A DNA stretch of 37,971 nt, from positions 1-37,971 of the forward strand of contig JACZKP010000132.1 in the NCBI GenBank assembly GCA_014860005.1. Direction: 5' to 3'. The first letter of the stretch is position 1, and each line of letters opens with the position of its first letter. The notes below the pieces were generated by a model. The model searched no databases, was not told the origin of the DNA, and was given only the letters and a program-made list of their open reading frames with translations. This stretch comes from Verrucomicrobiota bacterium (GTDB taxonomy: Bacteria; Verrucomicrobiota; Verrucomicrobiae; Limisphaerales; UBA11358). Below are positions 8,163 through 15,869 of the stretch, one piece after another. The translations under genes were made by a program, and so were the position numbers.

Positions 8163-8350
8163 ACCCTTGATCCCTCTCCCGCTGGGAGAGGGAGACAGCA
8201 TTCGTCATTCCCTTGGTTTGCGGAAAGCCACTCGGCCAGTGCCGACTCACGACACTGGAAAAGCCGGCGGATGATTCCCCCTCTCCCGGCGGGATACGAC
8301 TCTTGGGTTTTGCACAACGTACAATACATGGTTCACAAGCTCATATTCCG

Positions 8351-8646
8351 ATGAAGCGTAGATGCAGGAAGCCGTTCCCGACAACTCTGAAAACATTCGG
8401 CGATTGGCTGCGGGCCAAACGGCTGATATTGGACCTGAGTCAGGCGCAATTGGCCGCAGAATGGGCATTTCATCCTGCCGATTCGGATTATTGGAACGAA
8501 ACCAGTCTCCTCCAACCGCCGCCGAGGTGCATCATCTTGAGCAGCGCACAGTCCGCTCTGGCTGCTTGCCACCACTCAATCCAACACCAGAGTCACATGT
8601 TGGGTTTTGCCATTGCAATGCCATGACGACGCCATGCGCCAGATGA
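8351..8646 (+). pseudogene. Frameshifted XRE-family helix-turn-helix regulator
   Basis: From the ATG at 8351 the frame reads TLKTFGDWLRAKRLILDLSQAQLAA, the first half of an XRE DNA-binding domain. After about 8455 the family pattern continues in the -1 frame as RMGISSCRFGLLERNQSPPTAAEVHHLEQ, the second half (turn, recognition helix and 'ERN..SPP'). A single-base change near 8450-8462 therefore splits the domain. Neither frame encodes a whole HTH, so I call it a pseudogene, unless a sequencing error explains it. It lies next to another broken gene and a repeat cluster, which suggests a decaying accessory segment. Confidence 0.7.
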
Positions 8647-8675
8647 CGGGAACTTACCTAATCGGTTCGCTGGCG

Positions 8676-8990
8676 TCACAGCGTTGCGATGCCAGCATTG
8701 GGCTGCACCACGGAAAACCCTGTCCGGCGGCGGGCGCTGTGACTGTAGCTGACGGTGTCGTCCGCCCACGGGCCATCCTCACTCAGCAACTGGTCGCCGT
8801 CGGTGTAGGTGAATCGCGTTTGCCCACTGCGTCCAGCACGTTGGTCAGCCGGTTCACCCCGTCGTATTGCAACACGATGTCCAGCACTGTGCCCGCTTAA
8901 TCCACGTTGGTCAGGTCGCCGATAGGATCGTAATGGTAAAACATGTCGCCCTTCGAGCCCGGTTGCCAATACCAAGAACTGACCGTCCGC
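8676..8990 (-). pseudogene. Remnant of an RHS/YD-repeat protein
   Basis: On the minus strand, from about 8960, one frame reads YHYDPIGDLTNVD, then an in-frame stop, then DIVLQYDGVNRLTNVLDAVG: two YD-repeat units. After about 8820 the pattern continues in another frame as TRFTYTDGDQLLSEDGPWADDT and stops at 8676. YD repeats build the large shell of RHS/teneurin-type secreted polymorphic proteins, normally more than 1,000 residues. Here only about 100 residues remain, with one stop and one frameshift, and no core or toxin domain. It is a dead fragment. Confidence 0.75.
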
Positions 8991-9034
8991 CTTTATGGGT
9001 GACCCGTTTGTGTACGATGGTGCCGACAGACAAT

Positions 9035-9520
9035 CTACCTGATTTTCTTGAAGGGACTCGCATCAGGGTTTGCGTAGAACAAGTTCGGGGCTAGATTTGC
9101 CTCTGCCTCAGAGTAACGTCGAACGGAGGCTCTTGGAAAATGCTTAACAAGCCATTCCAAACCACCCTTGCCAAAGCCGTCGCCAATCAACCGCAGTTCA
9201 CGTAAGTTTGAGTCGATTCCTAGCTGATCCTCAGTTCTCTTGAGAATTTCAATTATTTCATCATTGAATTCCTTGCCCTCGAACACAACCCGAACAACCT
9301 CGTTTTGCTTCCACGCGAGGAACTGCGAATTATCCAGATCAACGTGCTGGAAGATGTATAACCATGCTTGGCCCCAAGTCCGGCACTTCTTCAGGGTTGT
9401 GGGTGCGTCACGAATCGCCTGGCTCTCCAACTGCCGCTTGGTTTTCGCGATTAAACCACGTGACTCTGGAAAAATTTCCGCAGCAACCTTCCAGAAGTCT
9501 TTTTTCTTCTCTTCCTTCAT
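9035..9520 (-). CDS. Hypothetical protein, 161 residues, no family recognised
   Basis: The ATG at 9520 begins MKEEKKKDFWKVAAEIFPES. A TTG three codons earlier is possible, and a stop lies shortly upstream of it. The protein is charged and soluble, with no signal peptide or membrane segment. A central pattern (RELRLIGDGFGKGGLEWLVKHFP) looks like a leucine-rich-repeat turn. The gene is distinctly poorer in GC than its neighbours and sits between an RHS remnant and a metabolic gene. I infer recent acquisition. Its small size and proximity to an RHS fragment would be compatible with an immunity-type or other accessory role, but nothing in the sequence proves that. No strong ribosome-binding site was seen. 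Confidence 0.55.
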   Translation of the reverse strand: MKEEKKKDFWKVAAEIFPESRGLIAKTKRQLESQAIRDAPTTLKKCRTWGQAWLYIFQHVDLDNSQFLAWKQNEVVRVVFEGKEFNDEIIEILKRTEDQLGIDSNLRELRLIGDGFGKGGLEWLVKHFPRASVRRYSEAEANLAPNLFYANPDASPFKKIR

Positions 9521-9683
9521 AAGAATCAAGACTACCAGCCTCTACCGCACATCCTCTCGGCAACCTTGCTAAACCTTTGCGATAGCTCTCTGGAATACGA
9601 ACACGCACGCTAGGTCATCGGGAACCTTAAAGATAAGCGGATCCTCCAGAAGTTGGGTTGGGTCGAATACAAAACGATGAAGG

Positions 9684-10574
9684 CTACTGCACCTTGCCCC
9701 TTCCTTTGAACGTCAACTCCGCAATCCCCGACTTGTCCAGTTCCCCAAAGCCTTCCTTCACCATGCAGTCGTATTGCTTCTTCGTCGCGGCGGCGAGCGG
9801 CAGGTTCAAGCCCTGATCCTTCGCCAGTTTGAGCGCGATGCCGGAATCCTTCGCCGCGTGCGCAGCGGAGAAGAAACAGGCGTGGTCGCGATTCTGCATG
9901 TCCTCGCCATCGGTCTGAAGCACGCGCGAATTCGCGCCGGTTTGGGAGAAGACTTCGCGGAGCACGGCGAGATCAAGTCCGAGCGCGGCCCCGAGGCCCA
10001 AGCCTTCCGCGAGGCCGGCGGTGTTGATGTTCATGACCATGTTGACGAGCGCCTTGACCTGGGCGGCCTGACCGGCCGGGCCGATGTAGCGGAGCAATTT
10101 GCCCTCGTCGCTGATCTTCTCCAGCAACGGTTTGGCCCGCTCAACGACTTCCGGTTTGCCGCCGATCATCAAGTAGAGCGTGCCCTGTCGCGCCTGCGTG
10201 ATGCTGGAAGCCATGCAAGCTTCGAGCGAACTCGCGCCCTTGGCTTCGCATTTCTGTTCGACCCAAACGTGAACGGCTGGCGAAATTGTGGCGCAGTTGA
10301 TGAAGAGCTTGCCCTTGGCGCGCGACAACAATCCGCCGCCAAAAATCTTCTTCATCGCCTTGTCATCCGTGACGACGGTGATGATGACGTCCGACAGCGC
10401 GGTAACGACCTTCAACTGGTCAGCGGCCACGCACCCGAGTTCCTGGGCGAGCGATTGCGCGGCGGCAGCGTTCACATCATAGACAGCGGCGATGGGGTAG
10501 CCACATTCCTTCAGCCGGCGGGCCATGTTGGCGCCCATGCGACCGACTCCGACGAATCCAATTTTCTCTGACAT
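9684..10574 (-). CDS. NAD(P)-dependent oxidoreductase of the 3-hydroxyisobutyrate dehydrogenase family
   Basis: A beta-hydroxyacid dehydrogenase of 296 residues, cytosolic. The N-terminal Rossmann motif is GFVGVGRMGANMA (residues 6-18). The catalytic lysine lies in GQAAQVKALVN (K174, with N178), and the substrate-loop region ends in ARQGTL. The C-terminal helical domain ends DKSGIAELTFKGRGK. The open frame extends 62 codons upstream of my start, but the ATG at 10574 is preceded by a good GAAAGGA ribosome-binding site and begins exactly at the family's N-terminus. Members reduce or oxidise small hydroxyacids (3-hydroxyisobutyrate, tartronate semialdehyde, succinic semialdehyde); the substrate here is not determined. 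It lies downstream of the symporter pair, separated by about 180 nt. Confidence 0.88.
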   Translation of the reverse strand: MSEKIGFVGVGRMGANMARRLKECGYPIAAVYDVNAAAAQSLAQELGCVAADQLKVVTALSDVIITVVTDDKAMKKIFGGGLLSRAKGKLFINCATISPAVHVWVEQKCEAKGASSLEACMASSITQARQGTLYLMIGGKPEVVERAKPLLEKISDEGKLLRYIGPAGQAAQVKALVNMVMNINTAGLAEGLGLGAALGLDLAVLREVFSQTGANSRVLQTDGEDMQNRDHACFFSAAHAAKDSGIALKLAKDQGLNLPLAAATKKQYDCMVKEGFGELDKSGIAELTFKGRGKVQ

Positions 10575-10756
10575 GTTTCCTTTCGTATTGAGGTTGCGTT
10601 TAGATTGATCCGCCCCGCCCGCAAAGGCTGACCTGTTCCATTGCTTCAGCGGCGACCAGGCAACCGCGGGCAAAACTGATTCAACCCCTGAAACCGGTTC
10701 CAGTCTGGCGTGGTTCAGAGGCGATGCCGCAAGGTTGAACCCGATGGCCAATCCGC

Positions 10757-10921
10757 TCAACTCTTTTTCTCGTCCTTGGGGCGGTTTTCGAGCGTTCGGG
10801 TCATCTGCCGGATTTCGATTCCGCCTTTCACCCCGATGTAGAACAGCAGGAAACCGTACCAGGCGATTGAGGCGAACACCAGAATGGTCCAGAGAATGAT
10901 GAAAGGATCAAAGCCGCTCAT
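10757..10921 (-). CDS. Small membrane protein, probable symporter accessory subunit (54 residues)
   Basis: The ATG at 10919-10921 overlaps the symporter's TGA stop (10918-10920) in an ATGA arrangement, a strong sign of translational coupling. The peptide starts MSGFDPFIILWTILVFASIAW, has one hydrophobic segment of about 25 residues, and ends in a charged tail (RQMTRTLENRPKDEKKS). Short single-helix partners of SSS-family symporters are known in many bacteria. The position and topology fit that role; the sequence itself gives no specific motif. It is short enough to be missed by length-filtered gene finding. Confidence 0.75.
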   Translation of the reverse strand: MSGFDPFIILWTILVFASIAWYGFLLFYIGVKGGIEIRQMTRTLENRPKDEKKS

Positions 10922-12444
10922 TTGGGAACCTCCGTTGGGGTATTACTTTTCACGTCCGGGGCCAGCCAGGAACCGACAATCATTCCGGCAAACGCCATCC
11001 CGAATGACGACACGCCGGCCAGTTCCGCCGAGATTTTCATGGACGCCGGCAGCACGCCTTTGGTCACCAGCAGATTCATCACGAGGAACAGCACCGGCCC
11101 AATCGCGCCGAAAATAATGGCGGCGTAAGCGCCGGTGGAGGTTGCGCGGCGCCAATACAGTCCGGCCACCAGCAACGTGAACACGCTGGCCAGATAGATG
11201 TTGCCTGTCACTGCGAGATAGCTCCACGCATCGCCGGGCAGCTCATACCACAGGCCCCAGAACACCAGAAAGACACCAATCGCCAGCACCATCATCCGCG
11301 TGATGAGCAAGCGCGCTTTCTGCGACAACGGTTTCTTCACGCACGGCATGATGAGGTCGTTGTAAATCACGGTCGCCCAAGTGAGCAGATAACCACTGTC
11401 GGTGGACATCTCGGCGGCGAGCATGGCGGCAATGACAATGCCGATGAGGCCAATGGGCAGCAACTGCGCCAGATAAGCCGGCATGGCATTGATGCTGTCC
11501 GCCGGAGCGCCGCCTTTCTGGCTGAAGTAAACCAGCGCGCCCACGCCCCACAACACCGGCAACAGCCAGCGGCCGACAAAATAGAATGACGACCGCATAT
11601 AAACTTTCCGCGCGGTGGCCGCATCCTTGGCTGCCAGCACCCGGGAGACGTTCGGTTGCCAGGTGGTCACTGCGGCCACTTGAAACAACGCCTGCCACAG
11701 CACGAACGCCCAGCCCCAACTCGTCGGATGCAACGGATTGAACGGATGCGAAGTGAGTGTCTGGCCCACCTCGGCGCGCGAACCGTCCCAGCAAATCCAC
11801 AGTTGCGTCAGCAGCCCGGTCCAGCCCCATTGCGCAATCACCAGCACCGAAATCACCACGATGCCCAGCCCCATCACGAGGAATTGCAGATAATCCGTCA
11901 CCAGCACGGACAACATGCCGCCCAGCGTCGTGTAGAGCAGGATGATTCCCAACAGCGCGGTCATCACCCATTTGAGATGCATTTCTGGCAGGCCGGTGAC
12001 GTGAACGAGGAATTGGCCGCCAATCTTGAGGAAGATGCCCATGTTCAACAGCCCGCCCAGAATCACCACCAGGCCCGCCAGCCAGCGGACCTTCTGGTTG
12101 AAGCGCTTTTCAAACAACTCGGGAATGGTCATCACGCCCGCCGCGCGCAGCGGTTGGATGATGAAACCGGTTCTTCCAACCGTGAACATCGCCAGCGCCA
12201 TCAGCACGCCCACCGTCGCGCCGGCAAAGCCTTTTTGATAACCCGCCTGCGCGGCATACATCACTGTGATGATGCCCATCTCGGTGGCGGCCAGTGAGGC
12301 GATGCCGAGATTCACGTTCATCTCGCGTCCGGCAATCGCAAAATCCTCCACCCCGCGCACGTAGCGCCGCATCCAGATGCCGGCCATCATGCAGCCGGCC
12401 AGGTAAACCAGAATGATGCCCCAATCAATTGGCGAGAGGTTCAT
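10918..12444 (-). CDS. Sodium:solute symporter (SSS family)
   Basis: An inner-membrane transporter of 508 residues that should couple sodium entry to uptake of a small solute. About 13 hydrophobic helices are visible. The signature FAIAGREMNVNLGIASLAATEMG near the N-terminus and AAMLAAEMSTDSGYLLTWATVIYND in the middle (the Na2-site region) are typical of the family. The ATG at 12444 is preferred to a TTG 12 nt upstream. The substrate cannot be told from sequence; sugars, amino acids and carboxylates are all handled by the family. It is coupled to the small membrane protein downstream. The hydroxyacid dehydrogenase after that may act on the imported compound, an inference from position only. 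Confidence 0.92.
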   Translation of the reverse strand: MNLSPIDWGIILVYLAGCMMAGIWMRRYVRGVEDFAIAGREMNVNLGIASLAATEMGIITVMYAAQAGYQKGFAGATVGVLMALAMFTVGRTGFIIQPLRAAGVMTIPELFEKRFNQKVRWLAGLVVILGGLLNMGIFLKIGGQFLVHVTGLPEMHLKWVMTALLGIILLYTTLGGMLSVLVTDYLQFLVMGLGIVVISVLVIAQWGWTGLLTQLWICWDGSRAEVGQTLTSHPFNPLHPTSWGWAFVLWQALFQVAAVTTWQPNVSRVLAAKDAATARKVYMRSSFYFVGRWLLPVLWGVGALVYFSQKGGAPADSINAMPAYLAQLLPIGLIGIVIAAMLAAEMSTDSGYLLTWATVIYNDLIMPCVKKPLSQKARLLITRMMVLAIGVFLVFWGLWYELPGDAWSYLAVTGNIYLASVFTLLVAGLYWRRATSTGAYAAIIFGAIGPVLFLVMNLLVTKGVLPASMKISAELAGVSSFGMAFAGMIVGSWLAPDVKSNTPTEVPK

Positions 12445-12898
12445 ATCCGAATACAATCATCCGCGCTCAACTATCCGCGTCAGGTAACGTCCTGCGCTGG
12501 AAGGCTAACATGCCGATTGTCAGCGCCGCAAATCAGGAAACCTTCAATTTTCAGGGAGTCTCAATCACCGCGCAGAATCCGTATTCCGGGTGAGGCTCGG
12601 CTGAAAACAACCGTCAGCCGGATTCAACCACACCCACTTAGCGATCCGCTTCAATTTCTCGCTCGCCTTTCCGGGAGAGCACCGTAATCTGCTCCAAGGA
12701 TGAGCATTGGCGGAAGGGCTTCACGAGCAGACGCCATAATGAAATTGAGATGAATTCGCTCCAAACGTTCCAGGATCGCATACGAACTTTAATCGTTCCG
12801 ACACCAAGCTCCGCCTCAGTCGCAAAGCGGCGGCGCAGGTACTTGTTCGTCCCCGCCAAGTCGTGCCGCAACCGCAACCTATTTGATTGAATCCAGCC
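12445..12898. other. Divergent intergenic region, about 450 bp
   Basis: This separates the minus-strand symporter from the plus-strand small-protein/molybdoenzyme series and should contain both promoters. I found no clear -35/-10 pair. A minus-strand frame (12638-13000) is open across it and into the next gene. Its translation is rich in Arg, Leu and Ser with no motif, and I do not call it. Confidence 0.5.
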
Positions 12899-13096
12899 AT
12901 GCCGCGCCGGCCCCGTTCCAGAGATCCTAGAGATCCTCGCGAGCAAAAACGCTTTTACCTGTTGCCAGGCCAGGGCGGGCGCGCTTATCACCGGAAGCAA
13001 CTGCTCATTCTAAAGTGGTCGCTGTTCGTGGGGCTGCTTGTGTCGGGAATTTTTGCGCTCGCCATGTATTTGATCTACCGGTCGCCGAAAGGATGA
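12899..13096 (+). CDS. Small single-pass membrane protein (65 residues)
   Basis: The ATG at 12899 begins MPRRPRSRDPRDPREQKRFY. It encodes a basic N-terminal arm with a tandem RDP-RDP motif (from a tandem AGAGATCCT repeat), a conserved-looking LLPGQGGRAYHRKQ segment and one hydrophobic helix (LFVGLLVSGIFALAMYLIY) near the C-terminus. The orderly topology argues for a real gene. The function is unknown. The Arg-rich arm is expected to stay in the cytoplasm. It is followed by a palindromic repeat and then a gene of unknown function. Confidence 0.6.
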   Translation: MPRRPRSRDPRDPREQKRFYLLPGQGGRAYHRKQLLILKWSLFVGLLVSGIFALAMYLIYRSPKG

Positions 13097-13176
13097 ACGG
13101 CGCAACGCCGCCACCGCGGAAGCCGGGATGTCTTTGATCTGCCGTTCCTTTTGACAGCGGCGCGCTGCGCCGTTAC
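13096..13176. repeat. Palindromic repeat between two small genes
   Basis: The arm AACGGCGCAACGCCGCC (13096-13112) pairs imperfectly with GGCGGCGCGCTGCGCCGTTAC-type sequence at about 13156-13176. The spacer is about 45 nt. It starts at the last base of the upstream stop codon and ends shortly before the next gene's GTG. A hairpin could act as a processing or attenuation point, but no T-run follows it. Confidence 0.65.
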
Positions 13177-13188
13177 TACTGTCGCCCT

Positions 13189-13593
13189 GTGAACCACGAT
13201 CTCTTTCCCTCCGGGCCATGGACTGGGTTCTACAACTATCGCCCGCAGGACAAACACCGCATGGAACTGCAGCTCGCCTTCACGAATGGCAGGCTGACCG
13301 GCGAGGGCAACGACGATGTCGGCGCGTTCGCGGTGCGCGGTCAATTCGACATTCAGTCGCTTGAATGTTGGTGGACCAAAACCTACCCCGGCAGCCACGA
13401 GGTGTTTTACCGCGGCTTTCGGGAGGGCAAAGGCATCTGGGGCACCTGGGAAATCACCCCGTTCGATCACGGCGGTTTCCATATCTGGCCCCGCCGGGCG
13501 GGGGAGATGGAAACCGAAACGGAATCCGCGGTTCGCGAGCACGCGGCTGCGAGCGTCGCGTTTCAGCCGCTGGCCCTGCCGCAGTCAAATTGA
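13189..13593 (+). CDS. Conserved-looking hypothetical protein (134 residues)
   Basis: The start is GTG at 13189 (NHDLFPSGPWTGFYNYRP); the first internal ATG would remove the aromatic-rich segment. The body is rich in beta-strand-forming and aromatic residues (MELQLAFTNGRLTGEGNDDVGAFAVRG, then WWTKTYPGSHEVFYRGF, GIWGTWEI), which suggests a small beta-barrel. There is no signal peptide or cysteine motif. It ends 23 nt before the molybdoenzyme start on the same strand, so it may be cotranscribed. I do not recognise the family and assign no function. Confidence 0.7.
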   Translation: MNHDLFPSGPWTGFYNYRPQDKHRMELQLAFTNGRLTGEGNDDVGAFAVRGQFDIQSLECWWTKTYPGSHEVFYRGFREGKGIWGTWEITPFDHGGFHIWPRRAGEMETETESAVREHAAASVAFQPLALPQSN

Positions 13594-13616
13594 TTTTCCG
13601 CCCGCACCTTCAGCGC

Positions 13617-15869
13617 ATGTCAGCTCACCGGATTCAAAAGAACTGGGAAGGCAAATTGAAGACCGCCGTGCCCTTCGGGCTGGGCCAGGCCAAGCCGAAG
13701 CATTTCCGCGACATGGCGCGCGTGGCGTGGCAGAACCGCGACAATCTCGGCTACGCCTGGCAAGTTCTCCGCCGCGGCGTTTGCGATGGCTGCGCGCTGG
13801 GCGTGGCCGGCTTCCACGACTGGACGATCAAAGGCGTCCACCTCTGCATGACGCGGCTGAATCTGCTTCGGTTGAACACGATGCCTGCGCTGGATGTGAA
13901 CCGGCTGGGTGACATTTCAAAGTTGGAATCACTTTCCAATGCGGAGTTGCGCGAACTGGGCCGGTTGCCGTATCCGATGTTGCGCGAAAAAGACGCGCCC
14001 GGCTTCCGGCGCATCTCGTGGGGCGAGGCGCTGCAACGCATCGCCCGCCGCATTCGCGCGACCACGCCGCGGCGCTGGGCGATGTTTGTCACCGCGCGGG
14101 GCGTGACCAATGAGGTTTATTACATGGCGCAAAAAGTGGCGTGCTTCCTCGGCACGAACAACGTGGACAACGCCGCGCGCCTCTGCCACGCGCCGAGCAC
14201 CGCCGCGATGAAACACGCCATCGGCGTGGCCGCAACGACGTGCAGCTACGCGGATTGGTACGGCACGGACCTGATCGTTTTCTTCGGTGCGAACCCCGCG
14301 AACGATCAGCCGGTTGCCACCAAGTATCTGCACGAAGCCAAGCAACTCGGCACGAAGGTGGTGATGGTGAATCCGTATCGCGAACCGGGCATGGAACGCT
14401 ATTGGGTGCCGTCGAATTGGAAGAGTGCGGTCTTCGGCACCGATATCGCGGATTACTGGTTTCCCATTTCAACCGGCGGGGACATCGCCTTCCTTTACGG
14501 CGTGCTCAAGGTTTTGATTGAGCGCGGCTGGGTGGACGAAGACTTCATTCGCCATCACACCGCCGGATTCGAGGATTTGAAATCTCAAATCTCAAATCTC
14601 AGATTCCAGGAACTCGAAGCGCAATCGGGTTTGAGCCACGAGGCGATGCAGGAATTCGCTGAACTCATCCACAACGCCAAGACCGGCGTGCTAGTCTGGA
14701 GCATGGGCATCACGCAACACGCGACCGGCAGCGACGCCGTTTCGATGATTCTGAATCTCGGCCTGTTGCGCGGCTGGGTGGGTCGTGATAAGTGCGGGCT
14801 GATGCCGATTCGTGGACATTCCTCCGTGCAAGGCGGCGCGGAGATGGGCGCTTACGCCACCGCTTTCCCCGGCGGCAACCCCATCAATGCCGAGACGACT
14901 GCGCAGCTTTCCGCCCAATACGGTTTCGCGGTGCCTGATTGGAACGGATTGAGCGCCCCCGAAATGATCGAGGCGGGCGCCCGTGGCGAACTGGATCTGC
15001 TTTACTGCCTCGGCGGAAATTTTCTGCGCACATTGCCCGAGCCGGAATACGTCCGCGCCGCGCTGGCCAATGTGCCCATGCGCGTGCATCAGGACATCAT
15101 TCTCACGGATCAAATGTTCATCCCGGCGCGGGAGGAGGTCATTCTGCTCCCCGCCAAGACCCGTTACGAACAGGACGATGGCGGCACGGAAACCACCACC
15201 GAACGGCGCATTGCGTTCAGTCCCGAAATTCCGCGCCAGGTCGGCGAGGCGTGGGCTGAATGGAAAATCCTGCGCGACCTCGCCACAGCGGCTGACCCGC
15301 AACGCGCACCTTTGCTCGGTTGTGAAACCGGCTGGCAAATGCGGGAGGAAATCGCGCGGGTGGTGCCGTTCTATGAGGGCATCCAGAATCTGCGGAACAC
15401 GGGTGACGCCGTGCAATACGGCGGGCCGCACTTGTGCGCGGATTGGAAGTTTCCCACGCCGGACGGCAAGGCGCATTTTCGCACTGTGTCTTTGCCCTCG
15501 CGCCCATCCGCTCCTGAGGCGACTGCCGCCAACCCGGCGGAGCGGAAATTCATCGTCTCCACCCGGCGCGGCAAGCAGTTCAACTCGCTTGTGTATGCCG
15601 AGATTGATCCCCTCAATGATGCGCCGCGCGACGCGGTGTTGATGAACCCGGACGACGCAGCGGTCTTGCATTTGATGAATCAAGACCGCATCGCGCTCGT
15701 GAACGACATTGGTCGCTATGAAGGCCGCGTGTGGCTCGCGCCGATGGCGCGCGGCAACCTGCAAATCCACTGGCCGGAAGGCAACGTCATCATCCGCCGC
15801 GGGGTGGTGGACAAAGCCGGCGGGGCGCCGGATTACAACGCGCGCGTGAAAGTGGAGAGAATTTTATGA
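13617..15869 (+). CDS. FdhF/YdeP-like molybdopterin oxidoreductase, alpha subunit
   Basis: A cytosolic molybdenum enzyme of the DMSO-reductase superfamily, 750 residues. The start ATG at 13617 follows the previous gene; the open frame continues upstream only as an overlap. Residues C56, C59 and C77 (CDGC...HLC) are candidate iron-sulfur ligands. The segment ARLCHAPS has C190 where formate dehydrogenase H has selenocysteine, so the molybdenum is probably Cys-ligated. The C-terminal part (FIVSTRRGKQFNSLVY, then NPDDAAVLHLMNQDRIALVND) is the typical molybdopterin-dinucleotide-binding domain. Its substrate is unknown: YdeP relatives are oxidoreductases of uncertain specificity. It overlaps fdhD by ATGA, which supports cofactor sulfuration. 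A tandem heptamer repeat (AAATCTC x3) lies at 14580-14600 and encodes part of a linker. Confidence 0.88.
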   Translation: MSAHRIQKNWEGKLKTAVPFGLGQAKPKHFRDMARVAWQNRDNLGYAWQVLRRGVCDGCALGVAGFHDWTIKGVHLCMTRLNLLRLNTMPALDVNRLGDISKLESLSNAELRELGRLPYPMLREKDAPGFRRISWGEALQRIARRIRATTPRRWAMFVTARGVTNEVYYMAQKVACFLGTNNVDNAARLCHAPSTAAMKHAIGVAATTCSYADWYGTDLIVFFGANPANDQPVATKYLHEAKQLGTKVVMVNPYREPGMERYWVPSNWKSAVFGTDIADYWFPISTGGDIAFLYGVLKVLIERGWVDEDFIRHHTAGFEDLKSQISNLRFQELEAQSGLSHEAMQEFAELIHNAKTGVLVWSMGITQHATGSDAVSMILNLGLLRGWVGRDKCGLMPIRGHSSVQGGAEMGAYATAFPGGNPINAETTAQLSAQYGFAVPDWNGLSAPEMIEAGARGELDLLYCLGGNFLRTLPEPEYVRAALANVPMRVHQDIILTDQMFIPAREEVILLPAKTRYEQDDGGTETTTERRIAFSPEIPRQVGEAWAEWKILRDLATAADPQRAPLLGCETGWQMREEIARVVPFYEGIQNLRNTGDAVQYGGPHLCADWKFPTPDGKAHFRTVSLPSRPSAPEATAANPAERKFIVSTRRGKQFNSLVYAEIDPLNDAPRDAVLMNPDDAAVLHLMNQDRIALVNDIGRYEGRVWLAPMARGNLQIHWPEGNVIIRRGVVDKAGGAPDYNARVKVERIL
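14580..14600 (+). repeat. Three tandem AAATCTC heptamers within the molybdoenzyme gene
   Basis: Three perfect AAATCTC units, in frame, encode KSQISNL in a variable loop. Because seven is not a multiple of three, changes in copy number would shift the frame unless three units change together. The locus is therefore a potential slippage site. Confidence 0.85.

Larger units (their letters stand above)
7882..8193. repeat. Composite repeat bounded by inverted copies
   Basis: The segment 7882-7918 (CCCTCTTTCCCAGCGGGAGA...GGGTGAGGGGG) returns in inverted orientation at 8158-8193 (CCCTCACCCTTGATCCCTCT...GGGAGAGGGA). The two ends enclose a separate palindrome (7945-8008) and a tandem pair (8066-8162), so the whole looks like nested or successive insertions. 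Confidence 0.75.
7671..8350. other. Repeat-filled intergenic region of about 680 bp
   Basis: I see no gene here. The segment is a mosaic of at least three short repeat types, listed separately: an inverted pair bounding 7882-8193, a palindrome at 7945-8008 and a tandem pair at 8066-8162. Translations of several frames give the repetitive strings expected of such repeats. The promoter of the prenyltransferase (minus strand) should lie at the left edge, but I could not identify it. Confidence 0.7.

Noticed and set aside
7882..8193. CRISPR array or complete insertion sequence
   Set aside because: There are no regularly spaced identical repeats, no cas genes and no transposase; the pattern is of nested palindromes.
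12638..13000. Minus-strand open frame upstream of the symporter
   Set aside because: It overlaps the small membrane-protein gene, has no motif and reads as Arg/Leu/Ser-rich sequence typical of chance frames.
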